The position numbers and the translations under genes are program-made. The notes beneath the pieces are model-generated. The model saw only the letters and a list, made by a program, of their open reading frames with translations. It was not told where the DNA came from and did not search any database. From Bradyrhizobium xenonodulans (GTDB lineage Bacteria > Pseudomonadota > Alphaproteobacteria > Rhizobiales > Xanthobacteraceae): DNA of 64,000 nt. The stretch spans positions 4,308,501 through 4,372,500 of the forward strand of contig NZ_CP089391.1 in assembly GCF_027594865.1 (NCBI RefSeq), in the 5' to 3' direction. Shown here one piece after another: positions 10,458-21,174 of the stretch (position 1 is its first letter; each line of letters opens with the position of its first letter).

Positions 10458-10633
10458 GGGTGTCCTCGAGGGGCTTGAGCGGGAGTGCCGGGCGGCACTT
10501 AAGCCATCCGGACTGATGGATGCAAGTGCATGAACCGGCGTGATTTGGAAACGCTGAGTTTCTGAAACCGGTGCCCAAAGCAATCAGGCCGCCAAGCGGC
10601 GGCCTGATCCTTCGTGCAAATCTGCAACCCCGA

Positions 10634-11632
10634 TCAGATCGTCGGATTCCATGCCGACGGGATCAGGCGATATTTGGCACCGTCCTTCTCGACATGACCG
10701 ACCGAGGGGAAGGTGAAATGGAAGCCGATCACGGTCGCCTTCTCGGCTGCGGCCATGTCGTAGAACTTGTGGCGCGTCTGCTGCGCCATCGCGGCATCCG
10801 TGTCGAACATGACGTGCCAGTCCGGGTTGCGCAGGAAGAATTCCGGAATGTTGGTGACGTCGGACTGGATCAGGACCTTCGCATCGCCCGAGGCGACCGC
10901 GAACGAGGTGTGACCCGGCGTATGGCCCGGGGTTGCGATCGAGGTGATGCCGGGCGCGACCTCCTTGCCCCACTCGTACTTCGTCACCTTGGACTCGAGA
11001 CCGGCGAAGGTCTTCTTCACGTTGGCGAAGTAGTTCTTCATCATCGGATTGGACTCGGCCTTGGCCGTGTTGTCCTCGCTGGTCCAGAACTCCCAGTCCT
11101 TGCCCGGCACCATGATCTCCGCATTCGGGAAGGCGAGCGCGCCGTCGGCGAGACGGATGCCGTTGGTGTGATCGGGGTGCAGATGCGACAGCAGCACGAC
11201 GTCGATGTTCTTGGGGTCGACGCCGGCGGCCTGGAGGTTTTGCAGCGTGCGGCCGACCGCACCCTTGCTCGCCTCGAAATTCGCAATGCCGTTGCCGGTG
11301 TCGATCAGCACCAGCTTGGAGCCGGTGTTGATGAGTTGCGGATTGAACGGCACCGTGACCATGCCCTTCGGCATGTAGGACGCCTCGCCCGCGGCCAGCG
11401 CCTCGTCCTTCGGCACGTTGGCGACGAACTTGTCGGGCATCGGGAAGGTGCGTGCCCCGTCATTGATCGACGTGCACTCGTAGCTGCCAACCTTGTAGCG
11501 GTAGAAGCCCGGCGCCTGCGTCCCGGCTTGCAGCACGGCAGCCTTGACGGCAGCCGGCCGAAGGCCGGTAGCAGCAGCCGCACCGACGGCAGCGACGCCT
11601 GCGAGCAAATGACGACGATTGAGATCGGTCAT
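10634..11632 (-). CDS. exported MBL-fold metallo-hydrolase
   Basis: This metallo-beta-lactamase-fold hydrolase carries the metal-binding motif HLHPDHTNG, with further ligands in TPGHTPGHT and later His/Asp residues. The ATG at 11630-11632 gives a protein beginning MTDLNRRHLLAGVAAVGAAAATG, a Tat-like signal (NRRHLL) followed by a hydrophobic run. The protein is therefore probably exported folded, about 332 aa. An earlier in-frame ATG at 11674 would only prepend 14 charged residues. It resembles periplasmic MBL proteins of the AHL-lactonase-like or glyoxalase-II-like group; the substrate cannot be assigned. Confidence 0.85.
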   Translation of the reverse strand: MTDLNRRHLLAGVAAVGAAAATGLRPAAVKAAVLQAGTQAPGFYRYKVGSYECTSINDGARTFPMPDKFVANVPKDEALAAGEASYMPKGMVTVPFNPQLINTGSKLVLIDTGNGIANFEASKGAVGRTLQNLQAAGVDPKNIDVVLLSHLHPDHTNGIRLADGALAFPNAEIMVPGKDWEFWTSEDNTAKAESNPMMKNYFANVKKTFAGLESKVTKYEWGKEVAPGITSIATPGHTPGHTSFAVASGDAKVLIQSDVTNIPEFFLRNPDWHVMFDTDAAMAQQTRHKFYDMAAAEKATVIGFHFTFPSVGHVEKDGAKYRLIPSAWNPTI

Positions 11633-11741
11633 GGAGAGGTCCCCTTCTGAGCGCTTGCGGTTTTCCGCATTCAATGGCGGCGGAATAATCCCCCGCTTCG
11701 CTCAGAAGGCAAGACCTTCCTTCGGTGACCTGCCGCCCCGG

Positions 11742-11784
11742 ATCACGATTATTTATTTGGGTTGATGAGGAATTTTTCGCCGAT
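11742..11784. repeat. direct repeat copy A: duplicated 3' end of the downstream dehydrogenase gene, fused to the AraC gene
   Basis: This stretch matches 13566-13608 at an offset of 1824 bp, including an exact 24-base core (11759-11782 and 13583-13606) and only a few mismatches outside it. In both copies it encodes the same C-terminal residues GEKFLINPNK followed by TAA on the minus strand. Here it forms the end of the AraC-type regulator gene. Confidence 0.85.
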
Positions 11785-12693
11785 TGCATGTCTGCGCCAA
11801 TATCGCCGTGGCGAATGGCCGTACACACGCTTGAAAGCATGCCCGAACGCGCTCTCCGAAGAGTACCCCACTTGCGCGGCGGTCGCCGAAACGGTCGCTC
11901 CACGTCGCAGCCAATCGCATGCAAGCCGCATGCGCCATCGAAGCAGGTAGTCGAGTGGCGCCAGCCCCACCAACAGCTTGAACCGCTTCGAAAACGCGGA
12001 TCGCGACATGGCGGCTGCATCGGCCAATACATCCACGGTCCATGGATGCGCGGCGTCCTCGTGCATCAGCTTGATCGCCTTGCCGATCCTTGGATCGACC
12101 AATGCGCTGATCCAGCCAAAGCCTTCGCCGGCGCTCTGATCCAACGCCGCGCGGAGCACCTGGACGAGCAGGACGTCGGCGAGCCTGTCGGTAAGAACGC
12201 CCGCTCCGATTCCCGTTCCCCTGATCTCGGTATCGAGAATCTGCAATGTGGACTGAATGATGGATGCCGACGGACTGAGCGACGGTATGAGCAGAAAGCA
12301 GGGGAGCGCATCGAGCAGCAATTCGGCGTCTGACGCTTCGAACCCAAAACTGCCCGCAAGCAGAACGGTGTCGCGGCCCTCGTGACGCGCGACATCCGAC
12401 TGCGTCCAATCGAACGAAGCTATCCCGTCTTCGGGCGCCAGGTCTTCGTCGTTGGCCAGAACATAACCTGGTGCATTCGCCATAAGAAAGCAGTCGCCGG
12501 CAGCGAGCCGGTGATGGGCGTCATCGCCGAAGTCGATCCAGCAATCGCCGCGGATGACCGCACCGAACTTCAGGAAGGGCTTTGCGGGGAACCGGTACGA
12601 CCAATTGCCACCGGCCTCGAACCGCGTGCAACGCGCGGCGCGAACCTCCAGGAGCGAGAAGACTTGAGACAGAGGATCCTGCGCTGGGTCCAA
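11749..12693 (-). CDS. AraC-family transcriptional regulator with a foreign C-terminal tail
   Basis: This 314-aa protein has an N-terminal cupin-like ligand-binding region of the AraC 'cupin_6' type (about 5-190) and a C-terminal double helix-turn-helix (about 205-300: WTVDVLADAAAMSRSAFSKRF, then VSATAAQVGYSSESAFGHAFK). It probably regulates the divergent SDR gene 110 bp away. The start appears to be TTG at 12691-12693 and is uncertain. The family normally ends soon after the YGHSPRRYWR motif. Here the protein continues into GEKFLINPNK, which is identical to the end of the dehydrogenase encoded at 13573. Third codon positions look less GC-biased than neighbours, consistent with acquisition. 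Confidence 0.9.
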   Translation of the reverse strand: MDPAQDPLSQVFSLLEVRAARCTRFEAGGNWSYRFPAKPFLKFGAVIRGDCWIDFGDDAHHRLAAGDCFLMANAPGYVLANDEDLAPEDGIASFDWTQSDVARHEGRDTVLLAGSFGFEASDAELLLDALPCFLLIPSLSPSASIIQSTLQILDTEIRGTGIGAGVLTDRLADVLLVQVLRAALDQSAGEGFGWISALVDPRIGKAIKLMHEDAAHPWTVDVLADAAAMSRSAFSKRFKLLVGLAPLDYLLRWRMRLACDWLRRGATVSATAAQVGYSSESAFGHAFKRVYGHSPRRYWRRHAIGEKFLINPNK

Positions 12694-12803
12694 GACTTGA
12701 TCCGATCACTCGATCCAATCTCGACGATTTTCGAGCGTTTCGAGCATAGATCATCCGCGATCCCAATGCGAATTTCATCTCGTAACGCGCTGAAGGAACA
12801 TCT

Positions 12804-13541
12804 ATGACGGGTATCGCAGGCAAGGTCATCGCGATTACGGGCGCGAGCAGTGGAATCGGCGAAGCCGCCGCCAGGCTTCTCGCCGAACGAGGCGCTGTCG
12901 TGATCCTCGGCGCGAGGCGGTCCGACAGGCTGGAGACGCTGGCCGCGAGCATTGTATCAAAGGGCGGAGAGGCGTCACATCTCGTCACCGACGTTCGGCG
13001 GCGCGACAATGTCGTCGCGCTCGTCGATCTCGCAACAGACCGTTACGGAAAACTGGACGTCCTGATCAACAATGCAGGGATCGCTCCAATTTCGCTACTG
13101 GACGATCTGAGGGTCGACGACTGGGACGCCATGATCGACGTAAACGTGAAAGGCGTGCTCCACGGAATCGCGGCCGCCCTGCCCGTCTTTCGTCGTCAGG
13201 GATTTGGCCATTTCGTCAACACGCTGTCGACCGCGGGCCTCAAGATCGTTCCGACGATGGCTGTCTACGCCGGGTCAAAAAACGCCGTCAGGGCGATTTC
13301 CGAAGGGCTGCGCCAGGAATCCGGCTCGTCCTTGCGAGTGACGACCATCTCACCTGGTTATGTCGACACCGAGTTGCCATCCTCGATGACAGATTCCGCG
13401 CTACGGGAGCAAGGACAAGCAAGCATGAAGGCGATGGCCATTCCGGCAAGCGCCATCGCGGAAGCGATGGCCTTCGCGATAGCGCAGCCGAATAACGTGG
13501 ATGTAGGCGAGATCGTTATCCGCCCCACGGCTCAGGCCTGA
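12804..13541 (+). CDS. SDR family NAD(P)-dependent oxidoreductase
   Basis: This 245-aa classical short-chain dehydrogenase has the cofactor motif TGASSGIGEAAARLLAERGA, the NNAG motif (INNAGIAP) and catalytic Ser/Tyr/Lys (NTLSTAGLK...YAGSK). The substrate is unknown. An AAGGAA ribosome-binding site lies a few bases before the ATG. It is transcribed divergently from the AraC-type regulator, the usual arrangement for a regulator and its target. The last codons form the left arm of a terminator hairpin. Base composition is milder than in the surrounding housekeeping genes. Confidence 0.92.
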   Translation: MTGIAGKVIAITGASSGIGEAAARLLAERGAVVILGARRSDRLETLAASIVSKGGEASHLVTDVRRRDNVVALVDLATDRYGKLDVLINNAGIAPISLLDDLRVDDWDAMIDVNVKGVLHGIAAALPVFRRQGFGHFVNTLSTAGLKIVPTMAVYAGSKNAVRAISEGLRQESGSSLRVTTISPGYVDTELPSSMTDSALREQGQASMKAMAIPASAIAEAMAFAIAQPNNVDVGEIVIRPTAQA

Positions 13542-13562
13542 TATCGATCAGGCCTGAGCCGT
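13527..13562. terminator. bidirectional hairpin between the SDR and dehydrogenase genes
   Basis: A perfect 16-bp inverted repeat with a 4-nt ATCG loop overlaps the SDR stop codon (left arm 13527-13542, right arm 13547-13562). The two flanking genes converge here, so it can serve both. No strong T-run follows on either side. Confidence 0.65.
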
Positions 13563-13565
13563 CGC

Positions 13566-13608
13566 ACCACGTTTACTTATTCGGGTTGATGAGGAATTTT
13601 TCGCCGGT
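13566..13608. repeat. direct repeat copy B: native 3' end of the dehydrogenase gene
   Basis: This is the second copy of the sequence at 11742-11784. It encodes the last residues (GEKFLINPNK) of the zinc-binding-dehydrogenase-like protein in its natural frame. Together the copies bracket the AraC/SDR pair. Confidence 0.85.
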
Positions 13609-14706
13609 GGCGCGTTTGGCATACACCGCGATGTTGGCGGGATCGAGCACCTCGGGAAGCGACACCACCTTGGTGTAGTGGCTGGCGAAGGTGGTCTTCA
13701 ATTCGTCGACCACGCGCTGGCGCAGCTTGGCCCCGTCGGCTTGCCCGATCTTCATCAGGAACGGAAACAGCAGCCAGCCGCCGACGCCCCAGGCCATGCC
13801 GAAGCCGCGCGGCAGCTCGATCGGACGGACATCGAGCCCGCCGTAGACATAGACCTGCTTGTGCACGTTGGACCCGTAGCGGCTGTACTCCTTGGCGGTC
13901 TTGTTGATCGCGACTTCCATGCAATTGAGGATGTCGCCGGCGAGCTTGCCGCCGCCGATGGCGTCGAAGGCGATGGTGGCACCGGTCGCGACCAGTGCAT
14001 CGGTGAGATCGCCGAGAAAGCTCGGCGCGGTGGAGTCGACGACGTATTTAGCGCCGATCTTGTGCAGGATGTCGGCCTGCTCCTTGTTGCGCACGATGTT
14101 GACCAGCGGGATGCCGTCCTTGATGCAGATCTTATTCAGCATTTGGCCGAGATTGGACGCGGCCGCGGTGTGCACCAGTGCCTTGTGACCCTCGCGCCGC
14201 ATCGTCTCGGTCATACCGAGCGCGGTCAGCGGATTGACGAAGCAGGAGGCGCCTTCGGCCGGCGTGGTGCCCTCAGGCAGCGGCAGGCACTCGCGGACTT
14301 TCAGTGTGCGGTACTGCGCATACATCGCGCCGCCGATCATCGCGACGGTCTTGCCCATCAGCGCCTTCGCGGCGTCGGACGAGCCGGTCCTGATGACGAC
14401 GCCTGCGCCTTCGTTGCCGACCGGCATGGATTCGTCGAGCCGGCCTGCCATCGCCCGCATCGCGCCTTCCGGCACCTTCGCGGTGATGACCGGAGCCTCC
14501 TTCGTGCCGGATGCCTTCGCCGTGCTCATGTCGGCTGCGCCGATCAGGAGCCCGAGGTCGGACGGATTGATCGGCGCCGCCTCGACGCGAACAACGACCT
14601 CGTCCGCGGCGGGCTCGGGGGTCGGCACGTCGAGCAGCGAGATTTCCAGCTCGCCGCTCTTCCTGATCAGCGAACGCAGTTGCAGGCCGGTGTTGCCGTC
14701 GCTCAT
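13573..14706 (-). CDS. zinc-binding dehydrogenase / quinone-oxidoreductase-like MDR protein
   Basis: This 377-aa protein is of the medium-chain dehydrogenase/reductase superfamily. It has a GroES-like N-terminal half (VVVRVEAAPINPSDLGLLIG, PVGNEGAGVVIRTG) and a Rossmann half (ALVHTAAASNLGQMLNKIC, IAFDAIGGG). The structural zinc cysteines of alcohol dehydrogenases are not evident, so it is more like a quinone oxidoreductase or enoyl reductase. It lies 34 bases downstream of eno on the same strand and may be co-transcribed. Its last residues are duplicated at the end of the AraC gene 1.8 kb away. Confidence 0.85.
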   Translation of the reverse strand: MSDGNTGLQLRSLIRKSGELEISLLDVPTPEPAADEVVVRVEAAPINPSDLGLLIGAADMSTAKASGTKEAPVITAKVPEGAMRAMAGRLDESMPVGNEGAGVVIRTGSSDAAKALMGKTVAMIGGAMYAQYRTLKVRECLPLPEGTTPAEGASCFVNPLTALGMTETMRREGHKALVHTAAASNLGQMLNKICIKDGIPLVNIVRNKEQADILHKIGAKYVVDSTAPSFLGDLTDALVATGATIAFDAIGGGKLAGDILNCMEVAINKTAKEYSRYGSNVHKQVYVYGGLDVRPIELPRGFGMAWGVGGWLLFPFLMKIGQADGAKLRQRVVDELKTTFASHYTKVVSLPEVLDPANIAVYAKRATGEKFLINPNK

Positions 14707-14740
14707 GTCGATCCTCCCGTGTCGTTGTTGAAGCGCTGGC

Positions 14741-16066
<1,326 letters not shown>

Positions 16067-16197
16067 TTACACGGGCCGCAAGCAAATGTGAACGCTTGGG
16101 CGCCCTGCTTCGACTGACGCGCGAAGGAGCTCGGACTATGCTCGACGTCGCCTGCTCGGCGCGTCCAACCTCAATCTGAAACAGTCGGGGTAACGCC

Positions 16198-17175
16198 ATG
16201 AATCGCCGCCAGTTTCTTGCTTCGAGCGCCGCCCTCCTCGCCGTCCGCCCAGGTTTTGCGCAGGAGAACCCGTTCCGGACAAAATATTTCCCCATTAGCG
16301 CCGGCATCGGCCTGCACGATCTTGCCCCCGCCCCTGACGGCACGGTCTGGTTCACGGCCCAGGGCAAGGGTCTGCTCGGCAGGCTTGATCCCCGGGATGG
16401 CACCTTCAAGACCGTCAGCCTCGGCCAGGGCGCGGCCCCGCACGGCGTGACAATCGGCCCTGACGGCGCGCCCTGGATCACCGAAGGCGGGCAGAACGCG
16501 ATCGCGCGGGTCGACCCCGGCGATCTCAAGGTCACGCTGTTCCGCCTGCCCGAAAAGTTCGCCTCCGCCAATCTCAATACCGGCGTGTTCGACAAGGCCG
16601 GCACCTACTGGTTCACCGGCCAGTCCGGCTATTACGGCCGGCTCGCGCCGAAGTCCGGCGAGCTGAACGTGTTCAAGGCGCCCAAAGGCGTCGGGCCCTA
16701 CGGCATCACGGTCACGCCCAAAGGCGATATCTGGTACGCCTCGCTCGCCGGCAGCTACATCGCAAGGATTGATCTTGCGACCGGCAATGCCACGGTGGTC
16801 GAGCCACCGACCTCGAAGCAGGGATCGCGGCGTGTGTGGTCGGATTCGAAGAACCGGATCTGGGTCAGCGAGTGGAACAGCGGTCACGTCTCCGTGCACG
16901 ATCCCGCTGGAGGCTCCTGGAAGACCTGGAAGCTGCCGGGCGAGCATCCCCGCCCCTACGCGGTCTATGTCGACGACAAGGACAAGGTCTGGCTGACCGA
17001 TTTTTCCGCCAACGCCATCGTGCGTTTCGATCCGGCCACGGAAAAGTTCGACGTCTTCGCCAGCGACAAGGCCAATGCCAATGTCCGCCAGCTCGACGGC
17101 AGGCCGGGCGAGCTCTGGGGCTGCGAGTCCGGCAACGACCGCATTGTGCTGATCCAGGCAATCGCCGCCGGTTGA
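16198..17175 (+). CDS. exported Vgb (virginiamycin B lyase)-like beta-propeller protein
   Basis: This 325-aa protein opens with a Tat-like signal ([22 protein letters not shown]). It then consists of repeated propeller blades with motifs such as [37 protein letters not shown] and [16 protein letters not shown]. This is the Vgb/streptogramin-lyase repeat pattern. Similarity to antibiotic lyases does not prove that activity; many such proteins in soil bacteria have unknown substrates. It is followed 47 bases later by queF on the same strand. Confidence 0.85.
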   Translation: MNRRQFLASSAALLAVRPGFAQENPFRTKYFPISAGIGLHDLAPAPDGTVWFTAQGKGLLGRLDPRDGTFKTVSLGQGAAPHGVTIGPDGAPWITEGGQNAIARVDPGDLKVTLFRLPEKFASANLNTGVFDKAGTYWFTGQSGYYGRLAPKSGELNVFKAPKGVGPYGITVTPKGDIWYASLAGSYIARIDLATGNATVVEPPTSKQGSRRVWSDSKNRIWVSEWNSGHVSVHDPAGGSWKTWKLPGEHPRPYAVYVDDKDKVWLTDFSANAIVRFDPATEKFDVFASDKANANVRQLDGRPGELWGCESGNDRIVLIQAIAAG

Positions 17176-17222
17176 CGGCAGCGGCTTTTGCGTCCATCCC
17201 GACGTCGCGAAAGGACGTTACG

Positions 17223-17675
17223 ATGGCGAAGAAATCCCTCCAGCTCGGCCGCGCGGTCGAATGGCCGCACACAACGGAAAAAGCCCAGCTCGACCGCGTG
17301 CCCAATCCGCAAGGGGGCACGGACTATCTGGTGCGCTTCACCGTGCCGGAATTCACCTCACTCTGCCCCGTGACGGGCCAGCCTGATTTCGCGCATCTGA
17401 TGATCGACTACGCGCCGGGTGCGTGGCTGCTGGAGTCGAAGTCACTCAAGCTCTACATCGCGAGCTTCCGCAATCACGGCGCCTTCCACGAGGACTGCAC
17501 CGTGATGATCGGCAAGCGCATCGCGAGCGAGATCAAGCCGAAGTTCTTGCGCATCGGCGGCTACTGGTATCCGCGCGGCGGCATCCCGATCGACGTGTTC
17601 TGGCAGACCGGCCGCGTGCCGAAGGGCCTGTGGGTGCCGGAGCAAGGCGTCGCGCCGTATCGCGGGCGGGGCTAG
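17223..17675 (+). CDS. queF: NADPH-dependent 7-cyano-7-deazaguanine reductase (preQ1 synthase)
   Basis: QueF reduces preQ0 to preQ1 in queuosine biosynthesis. I chose the ATG at 17223 because an AAAGGA site precedes it and the resulting 150-aa protein matches the short unimodular QueF type. The active-site region [20 protein letters not shown] contains the catalytic cysteine and aspartate, and the family-specific motif [20 protein letters not shown] follows. Other queuosine genes are not in the window. It converges with the M20 peptidase gene. Confidence 0.96.
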   Translation: MAKKSLQLGRAVEWPHTTEKAQLDRVPNPQGGTDYLVRFTVPEFTSLCPVTGQPDFAHLMIDYAPGAWLLESKSLKLYIASFRNHGAFHEDCTVMIGKRIASEIKPKFLRIGGYWYPRGGIPIDVFWQTGRVPKGLWVPEQGVAPYRGRG

Positions 17676-17703
17676 CCGGAGACAATGCGAGCCCGCGCCT
17701 GGA

Positions 17704-19065
17704 TCAATCCGCACGCGGTGGCCGCTTCTCCAGCAAGGGCTCGCTGACCCCCTCGACGCCGACCAGCCCGAGCACCGTGACGAGTGAGTTCTGCGCTCCC
17801 TTCCAGGCGCCGGTCACATCGATCCATTCCGTCAAGGCATGAAAGCCGCCGGTCTTGCCGCCGCCGCCGACGATGATCGCCGGGATTCCAAAGCCCATCG
17901 GCACGTTGGCGTCGGTGCTGGCGCCTGTCAGCAGCGTCTTGACGCCGAACGCGGTGTTCGACCGCGTCGCCGCCTGCACGATCACGGACTCCGCCGGCGT
18001 GTGCCCTCCCGGTCGATCACCGATCAACGTGACATTAGCCGTCAGACTGGTCACGCCCCAGCGCTTGTTCTCCTCAGCGACGGCTTCGTCGATGGCGTCC
18101 TTCACCTTCTTCTCGGTTGCCATCAGCGGCTCCATGGCCTCGGAGCGAATATCGATCGACATGCGTGCATCGGGGGAGATCGTGTTGACCGACGTGCCGC
18201 CGGCAACCGTACCGACCGTGAACGTCGTCTTCGGCGACTTGGGAGTCTGTATCTCGGCAATCTTAGCAATCGCCCGGCCGAGGGCGTGAATCGCGCTCGG
18301 GACCTGCCCGAACGCATTGTAGCTGTGGCCGCCGGGCCCCTTGAATTCAACGTCGAAACGATGGCTCGCCACGCCCAGCACGAGCACGATTCCGTCACCT
18401 GCGGGCTCAAGGCCGACCATGCCGTCGATGTCACGATGGTCGGCAAAAATCCGCTTCATGCCGCGCAGATTGCCCAGCCCCTCCTCGCCGACATTGCCGG
18501 CGATCAGAAGATCGCCGACGGTCTGGACATGATTGTCGTTCAGCGCCTTCACCCATTCCAGCAGCACCGAAAGGCCACGGGTGTCATCGGAAATGCCCGG
18601 CGCGAACAGCTTGCCATCGCGCTCTTTCACTTTCACGTCGGTGCCGGCGGGAAACACGGTGTCGAGATGCGCTGCAATCAACAGAGTCGGACCATGACCA
18701 CTGCCCTTTCGACGCCCGACCACGTTGCCTTCGGCATCGATCGCTGCGTCGGTGACGCCGACCTCCTTCAGGCGGGTCAGGAACGCTTCGGCCTTCTTCT
18801 GCTCGTGAAACGGAGGCGCCTCGATCTCGGTGAGCATCCTCATGTCCGAGACGGTGCGATCGTGATCGGCCTTCACGGTATCGAGCAGCTTGACGACCAC
18901 TGGTGCCGCCATGAGTGCAGCATAGGCCTTGTCGATGGCAGGTCTGATCTCGGTCGGAGTCGGCGCTACGGTTTCCTGTTCCTGGGCGCCTGCCGTTCCA
19001 GTCGCGGACGGCACGGCGACGAGCAAGGTGAGAGCCGAAACGAGAGCGAAACCACGAGAAAGCAT
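17704..19065 (-). CDS. exported M20-family metallopeptidase (PepT-like)
   Basis: This 453-aa dizinc peptidase has a signal peptide (MLSRGFALVSALTLLVAVPSATGTAGAQ). The metal-ligand motifs are LLIAAHLDTVFPAGTDV, PGISDDTRGLSVLLEW and IAGNVGEEGLGNLRGMK, with the dimerisation domain in the middle. It is closest in pattern to tripeptidase T/M20 di-peptidases. Being exported, it probably trims peptides in the periplasm. It appears monocistronic and converges with queF. Confidence 0.9.
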   Translation of the reverse strand: MLSRGFALVSALTLLVAVPSATGTAGAQEQETVAPTPTEIRPAIDKAYAALMAAPVVVKLLDTVKADHDRTVSDMRMLTEIEAPPFHEQKKAEAFLTRLKEVGVTDAAIDAEGNVVGRRKGSGHGPTLLIAAHLDTVFPAGTDVKVKERDGKLFAPGISDDTRGLSVLLEWVKALNDNHVQTVGDLLIAGNVGEEGLGNLRGMKRIFADHRDIDGMVGLEPAGDGIVLVLGVASHRFDVEFKGPGGHSYNAFGQVPSAIHALGRAIAKIAEIQTPKSPKTTFTVGTVAGGTSVNTISPDARMSIDIRSEAMEPLMATEKKVKDAIDEAVAEENKRWGVTSLTANVTLIGDRPGGHTPAESVIVQAATRSNTAFGVKTLLTGASTDANVPMGFGIPAIIVGGGGKTGGFHALTEWIDVTGAWKGAQNSLVTVLGLVGVEGVSEPLLEKRPPRAD

Positions 19066-19179
19066 GCTGCACGACCGATGTCAGTGAGATCGATGATCAA
19101 TCGTATACGGGCTCCGCAGGGACGATCAAGTCAACCAAGCGCGTGACGCCCGTCCCGCGACTTCCGGCCCCCGGGGACC

Positions 19180-21037
19180 TCAATACGCGCTCAGCAGATC
19201 CACCTTTGCATTCGCCAGCACCAGCCGCCGCGCCAGGATGGCGGCAAGGTTGCGCATGATCTTCAGCGACGTCTCGGGATGGAGGCGGCGGTAGTCGGCA
19301 AAGCTGTCCAACGGCAGTTCGAGGCAGGTCACCGGCGTATCGGCGAAGACGTCGGCGCTGCGGCTTCCCTCCAGGATCGCCATCTCGCCGAACGCCATAC
19401 CCGGACCGAGCGAAGCGAGACGCACGCCGCTGCATGCCGCTCTGAAGGAAGAACAGCGAATTGGCAGGCTCGCCGGCGGCGATGATGCGCTGACCGGCGG
19501 CGTAATGGCGCGTGGTGGACAGCTTGACGATCGCGGCGATCTCGTCCGCGTCGAGCTCGGACAGCAGCGCCTGCTCGGCGAGATGCGCGCTCTCCTTGAC
19601 GTCGGTAAAGCCACCGAAACGGTAGATCACCTGGTCCTCGGCCCATTCGATGGCGTCGTCGAGCAGCGCGAAGCGGCGCAGCCGGCGCGGCTCCGCCGTT
19701 CGCGCGGAGATCGCCGCCCAGACGACGGATGTCTCCTCGAAGCCCGAGAGAACGGCAGTGACATCGGCATTGCCAAGCGCGGTCAGCGTCTCGCCGAGCA
19801 GCTCGGCGCCGGCGGCGGTGATGTCGGGGACGCGGCGGAAATCGACAATGAGCAGCGGCGCGTTCGGCGGCTCATCCGAGAGCCTTCGCGTGACGTAGTC
19901 GATGGTGCCGAAATTCATCGCGCCGACCAGCTCGAGCACGCGGATGTCGCGATGGCGCTCGTCGAGGATCTGCTGCTCGTGCGGCTGGCGGCTGCGGCGC
20001 GAGGAAATGCCGCGGATGTCGTAATCCGCCATGATGCTCGTGCGGACGTCGGCGTTGCGATTGAGCATGTGCAGGTCGAACCGTGCCGACAGCGCCTCGC
20101 ACACTTTCAGGCCGCGCACGCTGTTGAAATGATTGTCCAGCAGCGGAGAGAAGGTCCCCAGTCCCAGCTGCGAGGGCAGCGCCGCAACGATGCCGCCGCC
20201 GACGCCGCTCTTTGCGGGGATGCCGACGCGATAAGTCCACTCGCCGGCATAGTCGTACATGCCCGAGCTCGTCATCACCGACAGCGTGCGCGCGACGATA
20301 TGCGGCGTGATCACCTGTACGCCCGTGACCGGATTGATGCCGCGATTGGCAAGCGTTGCCGCCATCACCGCGAGGTCGCGCGCGGTGACGAGGATGGCGC
20401 ATTGGCGGAAATAGACATCGAGCACGGCGTCGACATCGTCAGGCAGCACCGCGTAATTCCGGAGCAGCCAGGCAATGGCGCGGTTGCGGTTGCCGGTCGC
20501 GGTCTCCGAGGCGTGCACGGCCTCGTCGACGCCGAGCTCGCGGCCGGCGAACTGGCCGAGCTTGGCGCGGACACGCTCGAAAGCGCCCTTCCCGTCCACC
20601 GCGTAGATCAGGCCCGAGCAGGCGATCGCACCGGCATTGACCATCGGGTTGAAAGGACGATTGTCGTTGGTGAGCCGGATCGAGTTGAAGGCCTCGCCGC
20701 TCGGCTCGACCCCGATGGTGGCCGCGACGCGCTCTTCGCCAGCCATCTCAAGTGCCAGCGCGAAGACGAAGGCTTTCGAGACCGACTGGATCGTGAACGG
20801 CACGGCACTGTCGCCGACCTCGTAGAGGTGGCCGTCGATGGTGACGAGCGCGATGCCGAAATGATCGGGGTTGGCGCGCTTCAGCTCCGGAATGTAGTCG
20901 GCGAGCTCACCGGACTGATCGGCCCGGAATTCCTCGTGACAATCGGTCAGGAAACGCCGCAACGGCGGCTTGGTGGGATATCCGGTCGATCGGGGCGCGC
21001 TGGCTGCGCCGGGCAAACGGCTGATCTGGGCGTCCAC
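19180..21037 (-). pseudogene. glsA: glutaminase-STAS-cyclic-nucleotide-binding fusion gene with a frameshift in the last domain
   Basis: The N-terminal two thirds encode a complete serine-dependent beta-lactamase-type glutaminase (SxxK motif SVSK in FTIQSVSKAF; GVGGGIVAALP), converting glutamine to glutamate and ammonia. A STAS domain follows (LLIVDFRRVPDITAAGAELL), then a cNMP-binding-like domain (SLFFLQSG). At about 19432 the frame breaks. The conserved remainder (GVRLASLGPGMAFGEMAILEG...LARRLVLANAKVDLLSAY) continues in another frame to a stop at 19180; without the shift, translation runs in a meaningless frame to 19097. The break lies in a 10-bp imperfect tandem repeat, and the cNMP domain seems to lack residues there. 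The start is probably GTG at 21035-21037; a TTG at 21061 is possible. The glutaminase part could still be active. Confidence 0.78.
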
Positions 21038-21174
21038 GATCTCACACCTCGATTCGCTCAAAATCGAAGCAATCCTCGTGCCATGTATACTGAGGATGTG
21101 GCTCAGTGACGCGAAAAGCGCCCCGCCGCGGCTGGCTGCGACGGGCCCGCGAACTTGCCGCCTCTCCGGAAGGC

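Noticed and set aside
16198..17175. Vgb-like gene considered as a streptogramin resistance gene
   Set aside because: Only the propeller repeat pattern is shared; an exported Vgb-like protein in a soil bacterium is not evidence of that activity.
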